Positions 1 through 12,267 of a stretch of 64,000 nucleotides of DNA are shown piece after piece; position 1 is the stretch's first letter; each line of letters begins with the position of its first letter. Under the pieces are notes generated by a model that worked only from the letters and a program-made list of their open reading frames with translations, made no database searches and was not told the DNA's origin. The stretch lies in the NCBI GenBank assembly GCA_033398695.1, contig JAWKAU010000039.1, forward strand, positions 682,001-746,000, in the 5' to 3' direction. Source of the stretch: Orobanche coerulescens. Taxonomy: Eukaryota > Streptophyta > Magnoliopsida > Lamiales > Orobanchaceae. The position numbers and the translations under genes are program-made.

Positions 1-115
1 GGTTATCTTGACCTCCGTTACTATCACCACCAACTCCGGCACCAGGGTTGGCATTCTGACCACCGATATTATCAGCACCTCGGTTAGCTGGGCGTCCACG
101 TCCACGAGTTGCCAT
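1..115 (-). CDS. Ty3/gypsy gag N-terminus (element D), partial
   Basis: The reverse strand opens an ATG at 115 and reads about 38 residues before the left edge. The peptide begins MATRGRGRPANRG and is rich in Gly, Arg and Asn. This basic RGRG start is typical of gag proteins of Tekay/Del-type gypsy elements, and those of B, C and E here start in a similar way. Gag would form the nucleocapsid of the retrotransposon particle. The start is supported by a primer-binding site 443 bp upstream at 558-569 and an LTR beyond it, the correct order for the 5' end of a minus-strand element. The capsid fold, zinc knuckle and all of pol lie outside the window, so coding integrity cannot be judged. Confidence 0.7.
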   Translation of the reverse strand, partial: MATRGRGRPANRGADNIGGQNANPGAGVGGDSNGGQDN

Positions 116-557
116 GGTCTTCAGGTGCATTATAGCCAATATCTTCTTAAGAATCTCCTCATAAGGTATCGAAATAAGGTATACATCGCGTCTACGGGTT
201 AACTGCTCCCAATAGACGTTCAAGCAGTGCATACTAACGCATCTACATATCTTTATAAATTTATAAGAAAGCACGTACATATCCAACATTTATTATGAAT
301 CTCAATAGCATATCATCTCTAAAATATAAACATGGTATTGCAACATGATTAAAAAAATGAGTTAAATCTCATAACCGTAAATTTGTTACGATTACAACAT
401 AAACACAACTTGAAATGTGTACCTTGGAGTTGACATGGAGCGGCGATGGTGGCTGATAATAATCATAGATGCCATTAAAGTTTTAGCTACTTGCGAAAAA
501 GGAAAATTTAGTTTGAAAAAGAAATTATTTTAACGAGTCAACAGAACCGTAAACCTG
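116..557 (-). other. Untranslated leader of element D
   Basis: This stretch lies between the primer-binding site and the gag start of element D. It is AT-rich with no convincing reading frame. Leaders of this size separate PBS from gag in elements C (480 bp) and E (482 bp) as well. Confidence 0.5.
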
Positions 558-569
558 GCTCCGATACCA
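558..569 (-). promoter_or_regulatory. Primer-binding site of element D (tRNA-iMet)
   Basis: The reverse strand reads TGGTATCGGAGC. It differs by one base from TGGTATCAGAGC, the complement of the 3' end of initiator methionine tRNA used by most plant gypsy elements. It lies just inside the LTR end at 574 and would prime minus-strand DNA synthesis. Confidence 0.75.
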
Positions 570-573
570 CTTA

Positions 574-1450
574 TGTAGCGATCACTTTTCAAAATGTCTT
601 TTTAAAATAATTTCAAAGGAGATTAAATATCCCAAAAAATAATTGAATAATTACAGCGGAAATTGAAATAAAGTCATCCATTTTGCAAGTAAATATAAAA
701 TAAATTCCCAACATTTCAAAACATCCATAAAATCCAACCATGACATTAGAGCCAAAGTTTAAAATTTTAAATGAACTAAATAAATAAAAGCTGATAAACA
801 TTATTACCACGCCACACCTTTGCCCGCCACGCCAGACTCCTCAACCTGAAAGGGTTAAATAATGGGGTGAGCTTTCAACTCGCTCAGTAAGGAGGGAACA
901 CTTTGTTAAATTTATATACATACATGTTGCCAAGTAGATATAACATGCCTGAACCTGATGATTGCCCGAGGACCATTCATATGCGAACTTTGTGCATACT
1001 GCCTACTACTCATTGGAGGTTACAACGTAAATAATATGCAAACTTTGAGCACATTATGCCTACTACTCATTGGAGGCTACAACGTAAATAATATGCAAAC
1101 TTGAGCACATTATGCCTACTACTCATTGGAGGCTACAACGTAACTAATATGCAAACTTTGAGCACATTATGCCTACTACTCATTGGAGGCTACAATGTAA
1201 ATAATATGCAAACTTGAGCACATTATGCCTATTACTCATTGAAGGCTACAACGTAAATAATATGCAAACTTTCAGCATATAAATGTTTGGCAAGAAACAA
1301 GCATATATACAAGTAACATCATGCATTAAATAAAACAAGCGTAAAATCCCCACCTCGAAATACGATGATGATCCTTGAAAATTGGGATGCGAATGCAGTT
1401 CAAATCTTAAGCTCCGAGTCCTCGTCTCCTAAAATAACAATTAAATTCTA
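574..1450 (-). mobile_element. 5' LTR of element D (right boundary unresolved)
   Basis: The LTR edge is placed at 574 (TGTAG on the plus strand, so the LTR ends in CTACA on its own strand), next to the PBS. Read in sense, 840-900 has the order found in the other LTRs here: an 'actgag...ctcacccc' block followed by CAGGT. A further block at about 1360-1440 resembles the LTR exon-like block of element A, with a ttgttattttag acceptor-like edge. The second LTR copy lies outside the window, so the outer end, target duplication and age cannot be determined. The LTR may extend well beyond 1450. Positions 1450-1690 show only AT-rich sequence. Confidence 0.55.
980..1276. repeat. Tandem repeat, about 56-bp unit, 5.3 copies
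   Basis: Units start with 'tatgc(a/g)aac' near 980, 1035, 1092, 1148, 1205 and 1261. Each carries 'cctactactcattggaggctac'-like sequence with only a few changes between units. The array lies inside the LTR of element D. Plant LTRs often carry family-specific minisatellites of this sort. Confidence 0.85.
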
Positions 1451-1690
1451 ATATTAATATAGCGTCTAAAATAATTTAATATAAATTATTGAATTTATAA
1501 TTAAGTAAAAGAGGTATGTTTTAAATATTAAATACTGGTTGGGATCAAATTAAAAGGATTAGAAATTGACTCGGGTTAATCTGAAGAAACTTAAAATTAA
1601 AGGTTGAAATTGAAATACACTAAAAATCTGATGTGGTGTCAAATCGAGAAGTTTAGAATTCTAAAGGACAATTGAAGAATAAAAAGTAAG

Positions 1691-1800
1691 TTGGGTCAAT
1701 TTGATAATACTAGAAAATTATTGGGTATAAATACCCTAGTAATGACCGGCCGACATATACTCCATTCTCTCCATCTCTCCCGATCTCTCCCTCTCCCTCT

Positions 1801-1849
<49 letters not shown>

Positions 1850-2560
1850 TTGCCAAAAACAAAAGCATCGATCTATCTATAAAACACACACACAATCGAC
1901 TACATAATACTTCTCTTGTTCATCTCCTGTCGATTCTCTCTCTGCTGTTAATTCATTAACCGATTAACACACAAATATGTGTATAACATTCAATCGGACA
2001 CACGAAGATGCTGCGAAACTAGACGGCGGAGACTGTGATTGCAGCGTGAAACTGCTCGCCGTTTCTGGATTTCGGGTTGGGTTTTGGATTTTCGATTCTG
2101 GACTAATTTGGTGTTCTGATTTGGGTCGGTTGTACGAGTAAGTTATTGGCTTTGTTTATGCTTAAGATTATGATATTGTGGAATTATGTTTTGATTGTGG
2201 ATTTCTGGTTCCAGGAATGAGGCGGCTCAGGCCCGGTAGGGTTATTTGTCGGTGATTTGGACTCACTCAGTTACGGGCTGAGTTAACTCGAACTTAGGAG
2301 TTGGGTTAATGTGACCCGTTGTACTATGGTTCGGTAGGTCCATGTCTTAGTTACTGTAAGTTTGTAGATAGACAACACTTGGGATCGATATCACGGTTGA
2401 AATTAAGTTCTCGGGTTTGAACTGTACTCGAGTTGCAGATAGTTTGGTGAATATAATTCGTATCTTCGTAGGATTTTTTTTGAAATTTGATATTGCTGGT
2501 ATGATTTGCAGATAAGCTTTGAACCGAGTAGAAGGATGATAAAAATCAGAATTGAATGGA
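1691..2560 (+). promoter_or_regulatory. Putative plus-strand promoter and spliced leader, origin unclear
   Basis: A TATA box (TATAAATA, about 1725) precedes a pyrimidine-rich tract and (TC)n run, as in plant 5' UTRs. Downstream are intron-like signals: a donor-like 'gtaag' near 2138, acceptor-like 'ttccag' near 2213 and 'tttgcag' near 2509. No protein of recognisable family follows. It could be the U3/R part of an unrelated plus-strand LTR or the 5' region of a lost host gene. Its strand is opposite to that of the D LTR on its left, so it is probably not part of that LTR. Confidence 0.25.
1802..1846 (+). repeat. (TC)n microsatellite
   Basis: An almost uninterrupted TC dinucleotide run of about 44 bp. 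It creates open reading frames that are low-complexity artefacts. Confidence 0.95.
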
Positions 2561-2795
2561 GGGTGTTATGGTTTAAAATTTTACCTTGTCGAATTGCAGA
2601 GTATGATGATTAAGGCTGAATCTGGATGAGGCACACGAGCAGAGAAAGAATCGTTCCTAGTGACCTCGATGAAAAATCTGGAGCAGATTCTGTCGTGCTT
2701 CTTCTTTTGCAATAGAGTTTGTAGTAGGAATTATTTTGTAGATCTTGGAATTTTGATCGTGAGCTGCAGTAGGAATAGGTTGTAGTGTAGGGTTT

Positions 2796-3270
2796 GTGGT
2801 AAGAAATCTGCAGCAGCAACAGGTAGGCAGCAACAACAGCCCAACAGCAACACATCTTGCAAAACGCTGCATCACAGTACAGGAACAGCAGCAACACGCT
2901 ATAAAAATACTGCAAACACTACACATACACACACCAGCAACAGAAACAGACGAGCAGCAGCAACAGACGAGCAGCAGCAACACATGTCTGCAAAACGCTG
3001 CACTAAAGTATAGGCGAGTAGCAGTAACGCGCTGCAAATATGGTGCAAACAATGCACATATAGTTCACAAACCAGCAGCAACAACACGCTGCAAACACAC
3101 AAAACCACAACATGCACAAAGAACCCAGAACACGCACACAACAGTAGGGCATTGGCAGCACACAAAACCAATTTTGCACTCCTATCCACATCAATATTTA
3201 TTTATTTTTACTGTAGCTAATAACAACAACGACGACAACAACAATAACAACAATAATAATAATCAGACAA
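2796..3270 (+). repeat. CAG/CAA-rich low-complexity DNA
   Basis: Imperfect repeats such as 'cagcagcaaca' and 'acacgctgcaaa' recur, ending in an (AAC/AAT)n run at about 3225-3262. Three frames stay open on one strand and several on the other only because of the repeat. No protein family is recognisable. It lies just beyond the 3' end of the TNPA-like gene and could belong to the decayed left end of the CACTA element. Confidence 0.7.
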
Positions 3271-3442
3271 GAAGCTTGCTTTATTAATATTGCTCAAAGT
3301 TCTACGTCATAATACTCAAATCAATACAAAAGCAAAGAGTCTACATTGGTTGAAGAGTCTAACTTAAAAGTTCCAACTCTAATAAAAAAGTTTTAAATTG
3401 AGATGATATATGTTGAGCATTATATAAATTCATTACAATACA

Positions 3443-6400
3443 TCAACAAATTCCATCCATACCATCATCCAATTCTTCACCAGCCACTTGTTTATGCTCA
3501 TTCACATATTCAATCCACATGTCTCTTAACTTGTCAATCTTTACTTGAGGAAAGGAAGTATTAGCACCACCGAAGTACTATAAAAACATCATAAACAACA
3601 TATAATCAGAACATCATATGTTTTGTCAAAATATGATAATACAAAAAGGATTTCATATAGTAAATTTAATGTAAACAATACCTTATTAGGAACCACTTGT
3701 CGTCTTTTTTGTATTGTCTCAAGCATGAAGCGACAAACATAGTATCCACAATCCTTGGAATTTTGGGGTTGACGGGGGCACTACGTACATATGGGAAAGA
3801 ACAAAAAACAGTTGTCAACACATTAATTCATTGAATGATTAGCTCATGCACATTAGGAGACTGCAGACTAAAAACAAAGTGAATACAACACTATGAATTG
3901 ATATATGGCATTAGAACAAAACATACCATTGCTACTACTATGAAACAAATTAAGTTCATATTATAACCAAATAAAGCATACCTGTGTCTTTATCCACCTA
4001 ATTCCTGGATTATTCTTATCAAATTTCTTGACATCGGTCCGATACTTTTGGCTGAACTTTGTGATTCCCCTATTGTGTTACAAAAAAAAATCAAATGCAG
4101 GCAATCAATAAAACTTCACCAATATTTTCAGATTTCAAATTCACACTTCCGTTTTGCTACATAACAAAGCATCTCATATTGCATAATATAAATAAATGAT
4201 GGCTAAGAGAAAATAAAGATGCATACTCATTGATGATCTGTTGAACGTATTCATGGATATTCTTTTCCACTCCAGTTGGATCAAGCCAAAACACAACTCC
4301 ATTCTAAGGACTAATGGATGCAAGCATCCAATGATAACTATAGAAAAATAATTAATAATAAAAATAATATTAGCATTATTCTCATTTTAAGGTGAAATTG
4401 ATGTTTTTTTATGCACTTACTTCTCATAATACGGAGCAAAGAAAAGCTGATTAGCATTTTTTTCTTCATTTTGTCCAAAAATACGTGCTAAATAGTCAGA
4501 TCACTCTTCTTTGTCCTCCATTGATGTTAAAGGGGATAAGTAATGAGAATCACAAAATCCATACATCTTAGATACACAATCTTCTTCACATTTTTCACTC
4601 AAGTACCTTGCACAATAGTAGAAACCATTAAATTAAAAAAATAACTGATTAATGAAAAATCATGAATTTTTGTTATTTACTTCATGAAGATGGATATATG
4701 TTTAGCTTCAACTTCTTTTTGAAAGCACCAAGCATACATATCTTCGTGATCAATGCTAATTTTTTGCTCACGACCGTACACACTTGCTGGGATTGCTATC
4801 GATATGTGTTGATCTTTTGTTTCCATCCTTGCAGCTTGAACTTTGAATTTTCGCAACAAACTAGTTGTCAACTTATCAAGATCTTCCATCGTAATCACAT
4901 ACTTACGAGTTGTTGATGCTTGTGATGATGGTGTTTGTGGAGATGGGGTAGTGAAGGACTTCGTTGGTTGTTTGTCAGCCTTAATAGTGACGAAATAATA
5001 AAAAATTATTATATAGAATGTGAAAATCTCATAAAAGATCATTTTGGTAAGAAAATGAACAAATCGAAAACTTACAAACAATAGAGATTACCTGATTCAT
5101 TGGGAAAATTAAGTGTCTTGGCCAAGGAGCAAAACTACTCTTGGCTTGACTAACATATTTGAATTCTTGGGTAGGAGATGGCAAAAGTGCCATTGGCATC
5201 ATCACTTCTAGAACCATTACCCTGAGGAGATCATCCGTAATCTGAACATTGTGTACTTCAGTCACTTTCTCCCCATTCCTTATCTCCACTTTTCCAGTGG
5301 CAACAATATGTACATCTTTGTCACTTTGAATCTCTAAAGAACACTCACTCCAACCCTAATAAAAAATCATATGCATGCAGTTAATCATATCATAGGAAAC
5401 AAATTATTGTACTGTACATAATAAAGATAATTAACATTTAACAAGAACTTCATACCTCAGGAAAACTATATTTAGTAGCCTCATGCCTTATCCAATCACT
5501 ACTAATGGGCTCATCAATTGTCTGAAAATTATGTTCTCTATTATCTTCTTTAGTCGTGGATATCTCGGGCCAAGCAACATGGTAAGGCTCAGGCTCTTTC
5601 TCAACATGTGTATTGACTACATTCTCTTGACCAATAAAACTATTCAACTGACCACCATTCAACTCTCCGCCACTTGATCTAGGTTGTTGGAAACTACCCA
5701 ATCCCAAGAGATCGATAAAACCACCAAGTGGGGCATTTACCTGTCCACTACCACCTAATCCAGCACCACTCAACCCCCCTGACCATTAGAAGTACTAGGT
5801 TGGGAACCACCAAGTCCCTGTCCACTAAGTAGATTAATAAAAACTACCAAGTTGGGCATTTCCACAACCTTGGCCACCAAAGCCATTGCAAGCTGCCATG
5901 AACTGTCTCATATGCTCCGGGTTGAAACCACTAGAGCATGACATAACGTAGGACATCAACAAATTTTGATTGTTTTTCATATTTTCCAACTCTGTTTCCA
6001 AAGTAACCACTTTCGCCTGCAACATGGTAGGAGGCGTTGGTCGATTGTAACCAAAGTATGCCCTTTTTGTTACACCTGAGCCAATAGCCCTGACACGACC
6101 ATCATAATCTGGTTTTTGTATTGCTTTTGCTAAGATGTCATCCCGACTTGAGGTGATTATTTCACCTCTTTCATTTTGAGCTTCCAATGCTTTCTACAAT
6201 AAAAACATAAATTTATTACGGTGAGCAAAATGTAACATTAAAAAGTCATGGACAAGTATAACATTAGGTCATGCACCATCTATTGAAGTACACATATCAG
6301 CTATGATACTTTACTAATCAACGAAATGTAACATTAAAAAGTCATGGACAAGTATTGTTCATGTAAAATACTAATATACAAAGCTACAAAGCTACAGAGA

Positions 6401-8633
6401 GAATATCACTGGCGAAATGTGACAATAATTACAATTTCTTTTTAGGAAATTATTCAAGTGTCCCTTCGGGGTAACCTGGGGAAATTTTCAGTTTCCTGGT
6501 AGATCAGCGGGGCATAGAGGCCAACCCTGACAAGGTCCAGGCCGACGATCATTGATATAATAATACCTGAAATTAGTAGCGAGATGGATGAAAATGACGA
6601 GAAAGTCAAAGAAGTCTACAAAAGATCGACCGAATTCTTTTTGTAAGTTCAAATTGCGAATAAAATGTCTCCATTTGTGCTGCAAGGAAAGGTTGAATCG
6701 AAGTTCTTACCACTTTTATTGATGATCAGAGTATATATTATATTTCAAAGAAGAAGCAAATGTATAGTGCCCCTAAGGTGTTTGCCAAAATGACTGGCAG
6801 AGAAAATAAGGCAATGACCAGCTGGTTTTGGGATACAAAATATGTATGGCCTAGCTCTATGTAGGGGCGGGAATGTATGACCGAAAACCAAAACCGAATA
6901 AAAAACTGAACCGTAACCGAAAAACCGATAACCGAAAAAACCGGACTGAAAAACAAAAATAAAAACCGAACCAAATATGATCAGTCCAGTTTTCGGTTTT
7001 AGTCCTTTACGGACCAGACCGGACTGAAAAACTGAGTTGACTAAGTCAATTAGTAAAAACACACCTTTTGCACTAATGCATTCTACATTAAACCTGACTT
7101 CTCTCATTTCTAATATTTCATTGGTCAAATGAAACCCTAAAGTTCAGAAAATCATTTCTAACCTTTTACCCAAGCAGTTTTTTTTTGTTTTGCCCAAATA
7201 AACCGAAAACCCCAGGGGTGACTTATCCGGTTGATCCGGTTACCGACGAGTCAAAAATAAAAACTGGAAAATCGAATTTAAAAAATACAGTCCAGTTTTC
7301 AGTTTATATTGAATCAACTCATATGTTCTCGTATCTAAATTGTTGAATATAACGTACACAAATTGTATAATTATTGTGCTCTTCCTGACACATAAAATCA
7401 CATTCTAATGAATTTTTATATAATTAAAATATTACCATAACATGTCGAATATAACAAGTAATTTCAATTGAATACATAAAAGGGAAAAAATATATATGTT
7501 CATTATTTAGTAATTATGACTATAATTCTTAATTATGAACCGGATGGTATAGGTAGGAAAGGTTTAATATGGTGTAGGTACTTACAATAGCTTCAGCAAT
7601 TTGATGATCAATAGGATTACCAAAAACCATCTGGCCATCTTTTTCTGCGGAATGAGCTTTAAGCCAAACTAAATGCCGAGGCACCTGTGCAACATGAACC
7701 CCTTGCTTTGAAAGTTCTTTTGCCTGACATGATGCAACAATATATTAGAAGCTAATGTTGATCCAAATTCATTCAATCATAGCATCTAAAAATCAAACTA
7801 TCAAAACATACAATTTCTTTTTCATAATATTGGTATCCCCGTCGGCCTCCTCGATAGCTCGAATTCTTTTTTAATGACCTTTCTCGATTCATCTCACTTA
7901 ATTCCTTTACATTTGTTAACATTATTAATCAATATACACTATTATAAAACATATACACATCATGACGAATTTAGTGAAAGAATATATATATACCTTAAAC
8001 TGTATGTTACCATATGCACTTAAGAATTTTTTCCAATTGTCTAGTTGTATCCAAGGATATTTCCATGGTGATTTTTCCCTTAACACCTTAGTGTCTTTGC
8101 ATACTTTATACATCCAGTACTTTCTCAGCCTAGTCTTAAAAGCCCTCCATCGAATGCATGCTCGTGTTAAAACCCATTTTTTATGAGTTTGTGGTACTGT
8201 GAATCCTTTCTGCATATTTCATTCTTGTTAGTAATTCATATAAACAAGCACTTGTACAAAAGTTAAGTACAAGTATGAAACTGATTTTGGTACTTACCGC
8301 AATGAAATCGTACACTTCATCCTTGGTTACCTTCGGAACATTAGTCCACCTCCTATAGGTGATGTTTACACGTTCACGAGCAATTACACCAATGTATGAA
8401 GAAAACAAGGTGCGGTTATCCCCACGTGGAATTTTATAGATTGGATCCCATTCCAGAACAACTTTAGCATCATTCTGGATTGCCTTTACAACCATTGCAA
8501 GTACAGTGCGACCTCTCTCTGCTTCGCGTTTATCTTCTTCGACATCAGATGCTCCATCTTCGGGATCGGAGTTAGCATCGTCCATAGAGTGGCTACCATG
8601 GTTTTGAAGAACATGTTTTTTCGTTCTAGCCAT
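3443..8633 (-). pseudogene. CACTA TNPA-like protein with C-terminal Ulp1 (C48) protease domain, broken
   Basis: Twelve exons with GT/AG borders and matching phases can be traced on the minus strand: 8633-8298, 8209-7994, 7904-7812, 7723-7586, 6193-5457, 5355-5092, 4979-4681, 4606-4421, 4337-4227, 4069-3982, 3780-3682 and 3577-3443. The N-terminal part is acidic, then matches the plant transposase family PF03004 (exons 1-5, including 'RVRAIGSGVTKRAYFGYN'). A Gly/Gln/Asn-rich linker follows, then a Ulp1-like cysteine protease. The catalytic His is in 'YHW' (exon 9), Asp in 'FWLDP', Gln in 'CPRQP' and Cys in 'KDCGYYVC' (exon 11). TNPA proteins bind subterminal repeats; Ulp1 domains cleave SUMO. 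Breaks: frameshifts in a T-run near 5838 and a G-run near 5783, and stops at 4501-4503 and 4304-4306. Joining exons 5 and 6 in one gene is inferred from phase only. Confidence 0.8.
6862..7330. repeat. AACCGA-rich insert in a TNPA intron, possible hAT-type MITE
   Basis: The 1.39-kb intron between exons 4 and 5 of the TNPA-like gene contains a block of repeated 'accgaaaac' and 'ccggactgaaaaac' motifs, opening with 'taggggcggg'. Such AACCGA-rich blocks behind a TAGGGG start are common in non-autonomous hAT-like elements of plants. No clean terminal inverted repeat or 8-bp duplication was found, so the assignment is tentative. The rest of the intron (5' and 3' of the block) shows nothing recognisable. 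Confidence 0.3.
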
Positions 8634-8693
8634 TAACTTGCAAAAATTTGGACTTCAGATGCCATATAAATTGAAAATATAAATGCATTTCAT

Positions 8694-8975
8694 AATATAA
8701 CATTAATTTTGTAATGATGTTTCAGTTATACATTTCATATGATAATTGACTATTTTCAGTTAAAACTTTGACAGTTTTTCAGAATATAACATCAATTTTG
8801 TAATGATGTTTCAGTTATAGCTTTGATATGATAATTGACTATTTTTGGTTAAAACTTTGACAGTTTTTCAGAATAAAACACAATTTTGTAATGATGTTTC
8901 AGTTATACCTTTGATATGATAATTGATTGTTTTCGGTTAAAACTTTGACTGTTTTTCAGAATATAACACAATTTA
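8694..8975. repeat. Tandem repeat, 89-bp unit, about 3.2 copies, upstream of the TNPA-like gene
   Basis: Units begin with 'aataTAACA' at 8694, 8783, 8872 and 8960 and share 'tttgtaatgatgtttcagttat' and 'taaaactttgac' blocks. The array fills the gap between the end of the transposase gene (9027) and the start of the TNPA-like gene (8633), where the promoter of the latter should be. Confidence 0.85.
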
Positions 8976-9026
8976 TGCATATAACATATTCAATCCACTT
9001 TAAATGCATTTATAAAATGAATACCA

Positions 9027-12000
9027 CTAATATGCTTCGGTATAATTTAATATATTTTTTACCCGACGACGCTTTTGTGACTTTCCCTCATTCTTGTACT
9101 TTTCGACCCATATCCCTTCATCGTGATCATTTCTTATATAGATAGAGGAATCTCCATTATCATCATACTCTATTTGACTCCTCTTGTAACAACACTCCTT
9201 ATCTTCCGTACTATCATCTTCATGATCCTCAATTGCATATCGAGATGACGGTGATATAACTATTGACCTTCTCTTATCAGAAGGGTCGATCACATAGAAC
9301 ACTTGCTTTGCCTGGCTAGCTAATATGAAAGGATCTTCCTTATGACCTTGTTTGTGAAGATTGACCACTATAGCCCCCGAGTCCTAAAAAAAACACCATT
9401 GCTATTGTCAACCCATTTGCATCCAAAAAGAGGAATAGTAAAACCAATGTAATGCAACTCGCAAATCTCTTCAATGACACCATAATATCGCATTTTACAA
9501 AACCTGGGCTTCTTATCTTTAGCACTAGAAAAATGCATAGCTACGGCTTCCAGAGTTACCCCACTATTTTGCATAGTACTTTTTTCATCTTGATTCTTCG
9601 TGTAGAATGTGTGGCCATTAATGGCAAACCCGGAGTAAAAGGTGGCACTGAAATTAGGTCCATATGCTAAGCTCTTGACCCGATCTGAAACAGAATGTGA
9701 TGAAGCTTCAAGTTCGCTCATAACTTGTTCTTTGAACCAAGCATAAAATGTATGGTTATGCTCATTTGCTATTGACTTCTCAAGCGCCTTTGTGATTGTA
9801 CTTCTTCCTCAAGAAATCCATATGTCTTTCGACATACGGTGCAACTTCATCCTCATTGTGAAGAATATATGTGTGAGCCATCATCCACTTTTCCGTCGAC
9901 AAGTCGGCTTGTTTATGGCCAATGGTCCCCTTCCCATCCATTCTATCCTCATGACGTGATACAGGAAGTCCTATCATCTTCACATTTCCTAAATATTCAC
10001 TACAAAGTGAAATAGCACACTCATATAGGACCTTCTCTGCTATACAACCTTCGGGACGATAAGCATTCTTCACATACCCCTTGTATGTTTTATTTTGCCT
10101 TTCGAAAGGCCATTGAGATCTCAAATACACCGGCCCGCAATATCTTATCTCTCTCACCAAATGCAAAGTCAAATGAATCATGACATCAAAAAATGATGGT
10201 GGAAAGTACATTTCCAGTTGACACAAAATAATGATAATTTCATCCTCTAAATCATCTAGATCTTTAGGATTAATGACTTTTCTGTAGATTGCATTGAGAA
10301 AAGAACAAAGTCTAATAATCACATTTCTAACATTTTTAGGTAAAATGCCACGAATAGCCACGGGCAACAAATGTTGCGTCAGAATATGATAATCATGAGA
10401 TTTAAGACCCATAAGCTTCAAGTGTTCCATTGACACAAGGCTACTGATATTTGAAGAATAACCCTCTGGTACTTTGACTCCAGCCAAACATTCACAAAAT
10501 TGGACTTTCTCCTTTTTTGATAATGTATAAGCAGCAGGTGGCAAGTATTTTCGAGGCCCATTCTTGTGAACAACATGGAGTTCGGGTCTAATCCCCATTT
10601 CTAGTAAATCAGCCCTGGATTTAGGGCCATCTTTTGACTTCCCAGGGATATTTAGAAATGTACTAATAAGACTTTCACATACATTCTTCTCGATATGCAT
10701 AACATCCAAAGAATGCCTAATAAATAAGAATCTCCAATAAGGCAAATCCCATAAATGAGAGCACTTCTTGTAACCTTGTTTAGGAAGGTGATTTTTCTTT
10801 TTCTTTTTTCCATAAGTAATCTGGATATTTTTCACCTTTTCATACACCTCCTCACTTGTAAAAACCTTTGGACGACTTTCAAACATTTGTTCCCCATTAA
10901 AGGCTTTCTTATATTTACGATAATGATGTTCACATGGCAAAAACACACGATGCCCATAAAAAGAATTCTTTCCAGAACTGATAACCACTTTCCCTTGAAA
11001 CCATCTTCACACAACGGACAAGCTGTCTGTCCATAAACTGTATACTCGACAGATTACCATATGCCGGAAAATCCTGTATGGTGCAGAACAACATTGCTTT
11101 TAAATTGAACATTTCTCTGCGATGAGCATCATAAACCTCTACACCTTCATACCACAAAAGCTTTAAATCATCAATAAGCGGATCCAGGTACACGCAAATG
11201 TCATTTCCAGGCTGTTTTGGCCTAGAAATTAACAATGTCAACATCATGTACTTGCTTTTCATGCACAGAGAAGGAGATAAATTATAAGTGACCAAAATAA
11301 CTGGCCAAGTACTATAAGTGCTACTAAGGTTGCTAAATGGGTTCATGCCATCAGTTGACAATGCAAGGCGTAAATTACGTTCATCTTTACTGAACTCCGA
11401 AAAAAATCCATCTATAAACTTCCATTGGGGTGAATCAGCCGGGTGTCTAAGGTACCCATCTTTTTTTCGACCATTATGATGCCATGTCAACTTCTCTGCA
11501 TCCCCCGGGTTTGAATACAATCTTCTAAACCTTGGTATTATTGGGAAATACCATAAAACCTTAGCTGACACTTTTGTATTTTTCTTGTATCGAGAGGTAT
11601 TGCACATAAGACAGCTTGTTAATGACTCATATTCATTACGATAAAGTATGCAATCATTAGGACAAGCATGGATCTTTTCATAACACAAGCCCATTGTCGT
11701 GCATAATATGTTTTTGGACTCATAAGTACTTTTTAGAAGCATATTGTCATCTGGGAGCATGTCTCCCAGTAACTCAAGTAACGCAGTAAAACTCGTATCA
11801 GTCCAACCATGACCAGCCTTCACATTATACAACTTAAGTACACCTGACAATCTTGTATATTTATTGCAACCAGTATACAAAGGCATTTCAGAATCATTTA
11901 AAAAGGATTGAACAGCGGAAGGATTTCCAATTAAGTTATCTTCAACCACACATAACATATCCTCCAACCTATCACCCTCATACGTAGCATAACCTTCATT

Positions 12001-12267
12001 CTCGCCCTCCTTAGAAGTACTCGACGTACTTCCCGTAACTTCTCCATGGAAAATCCAATAAGCGTAAGTTCTATCAAATGCAAATATGTTTAAGTGATTA
12101 AGTATTTCATCAACTCTTCTATGTAACAAATTATGACACTTAAAGCAAGGGCAAGGTAACTTATCACGGCCTCTACTATTCCTCACTGCGAAATTAATAA
12201 AGTCAGTCACTCCGGCCTTATATTTTGGATCTCCTGGCTTTGTCGTTGTTATCCAACTCCGATCCAT
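9027..12267 (-). pseudogene. CACTA TNP2-type transposase, frameshifted
   Basis: The start ATG is at 12267, giving MDRSWITTTKPGDPKYKAG, the hallmark opening of the transposase-associated domain (PF13963). Next come a TNP2/Transposase_21 core (about 11900-10700, with 'FPAYGNL', 'YGHRVFLP', 'DVMHIEKNV'), a DUF4218 region (about 10560-10200, 'LRSQWPFERQNK') and a DUF4216 region (about 9650-9340, 'FGCKWVDN'), ending at 9027. The product would cut and join CACTA termini in the nucleus, with help from the TNPA-like partner. Reading frame is lost near 11045, near 10988, near 9783 and at a T-run near 9395. Each looks like a single-base indel, though the last could be an intron edge. The open frame upstream of the ATG up to 12561 is only LTR sequence of element A, whose insertion starts 55 bp before the ATG and would uncouple the gene from its promoter. 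Confidence 0.88.

Noticed and set aside
2657..3287. Several overlapping Cys/Leu-rich and Gln/Asn-rich frames
   Set aside because: All come from the CAG/CAA repeat read in different frames; none has start context, splice partners or family motifs.
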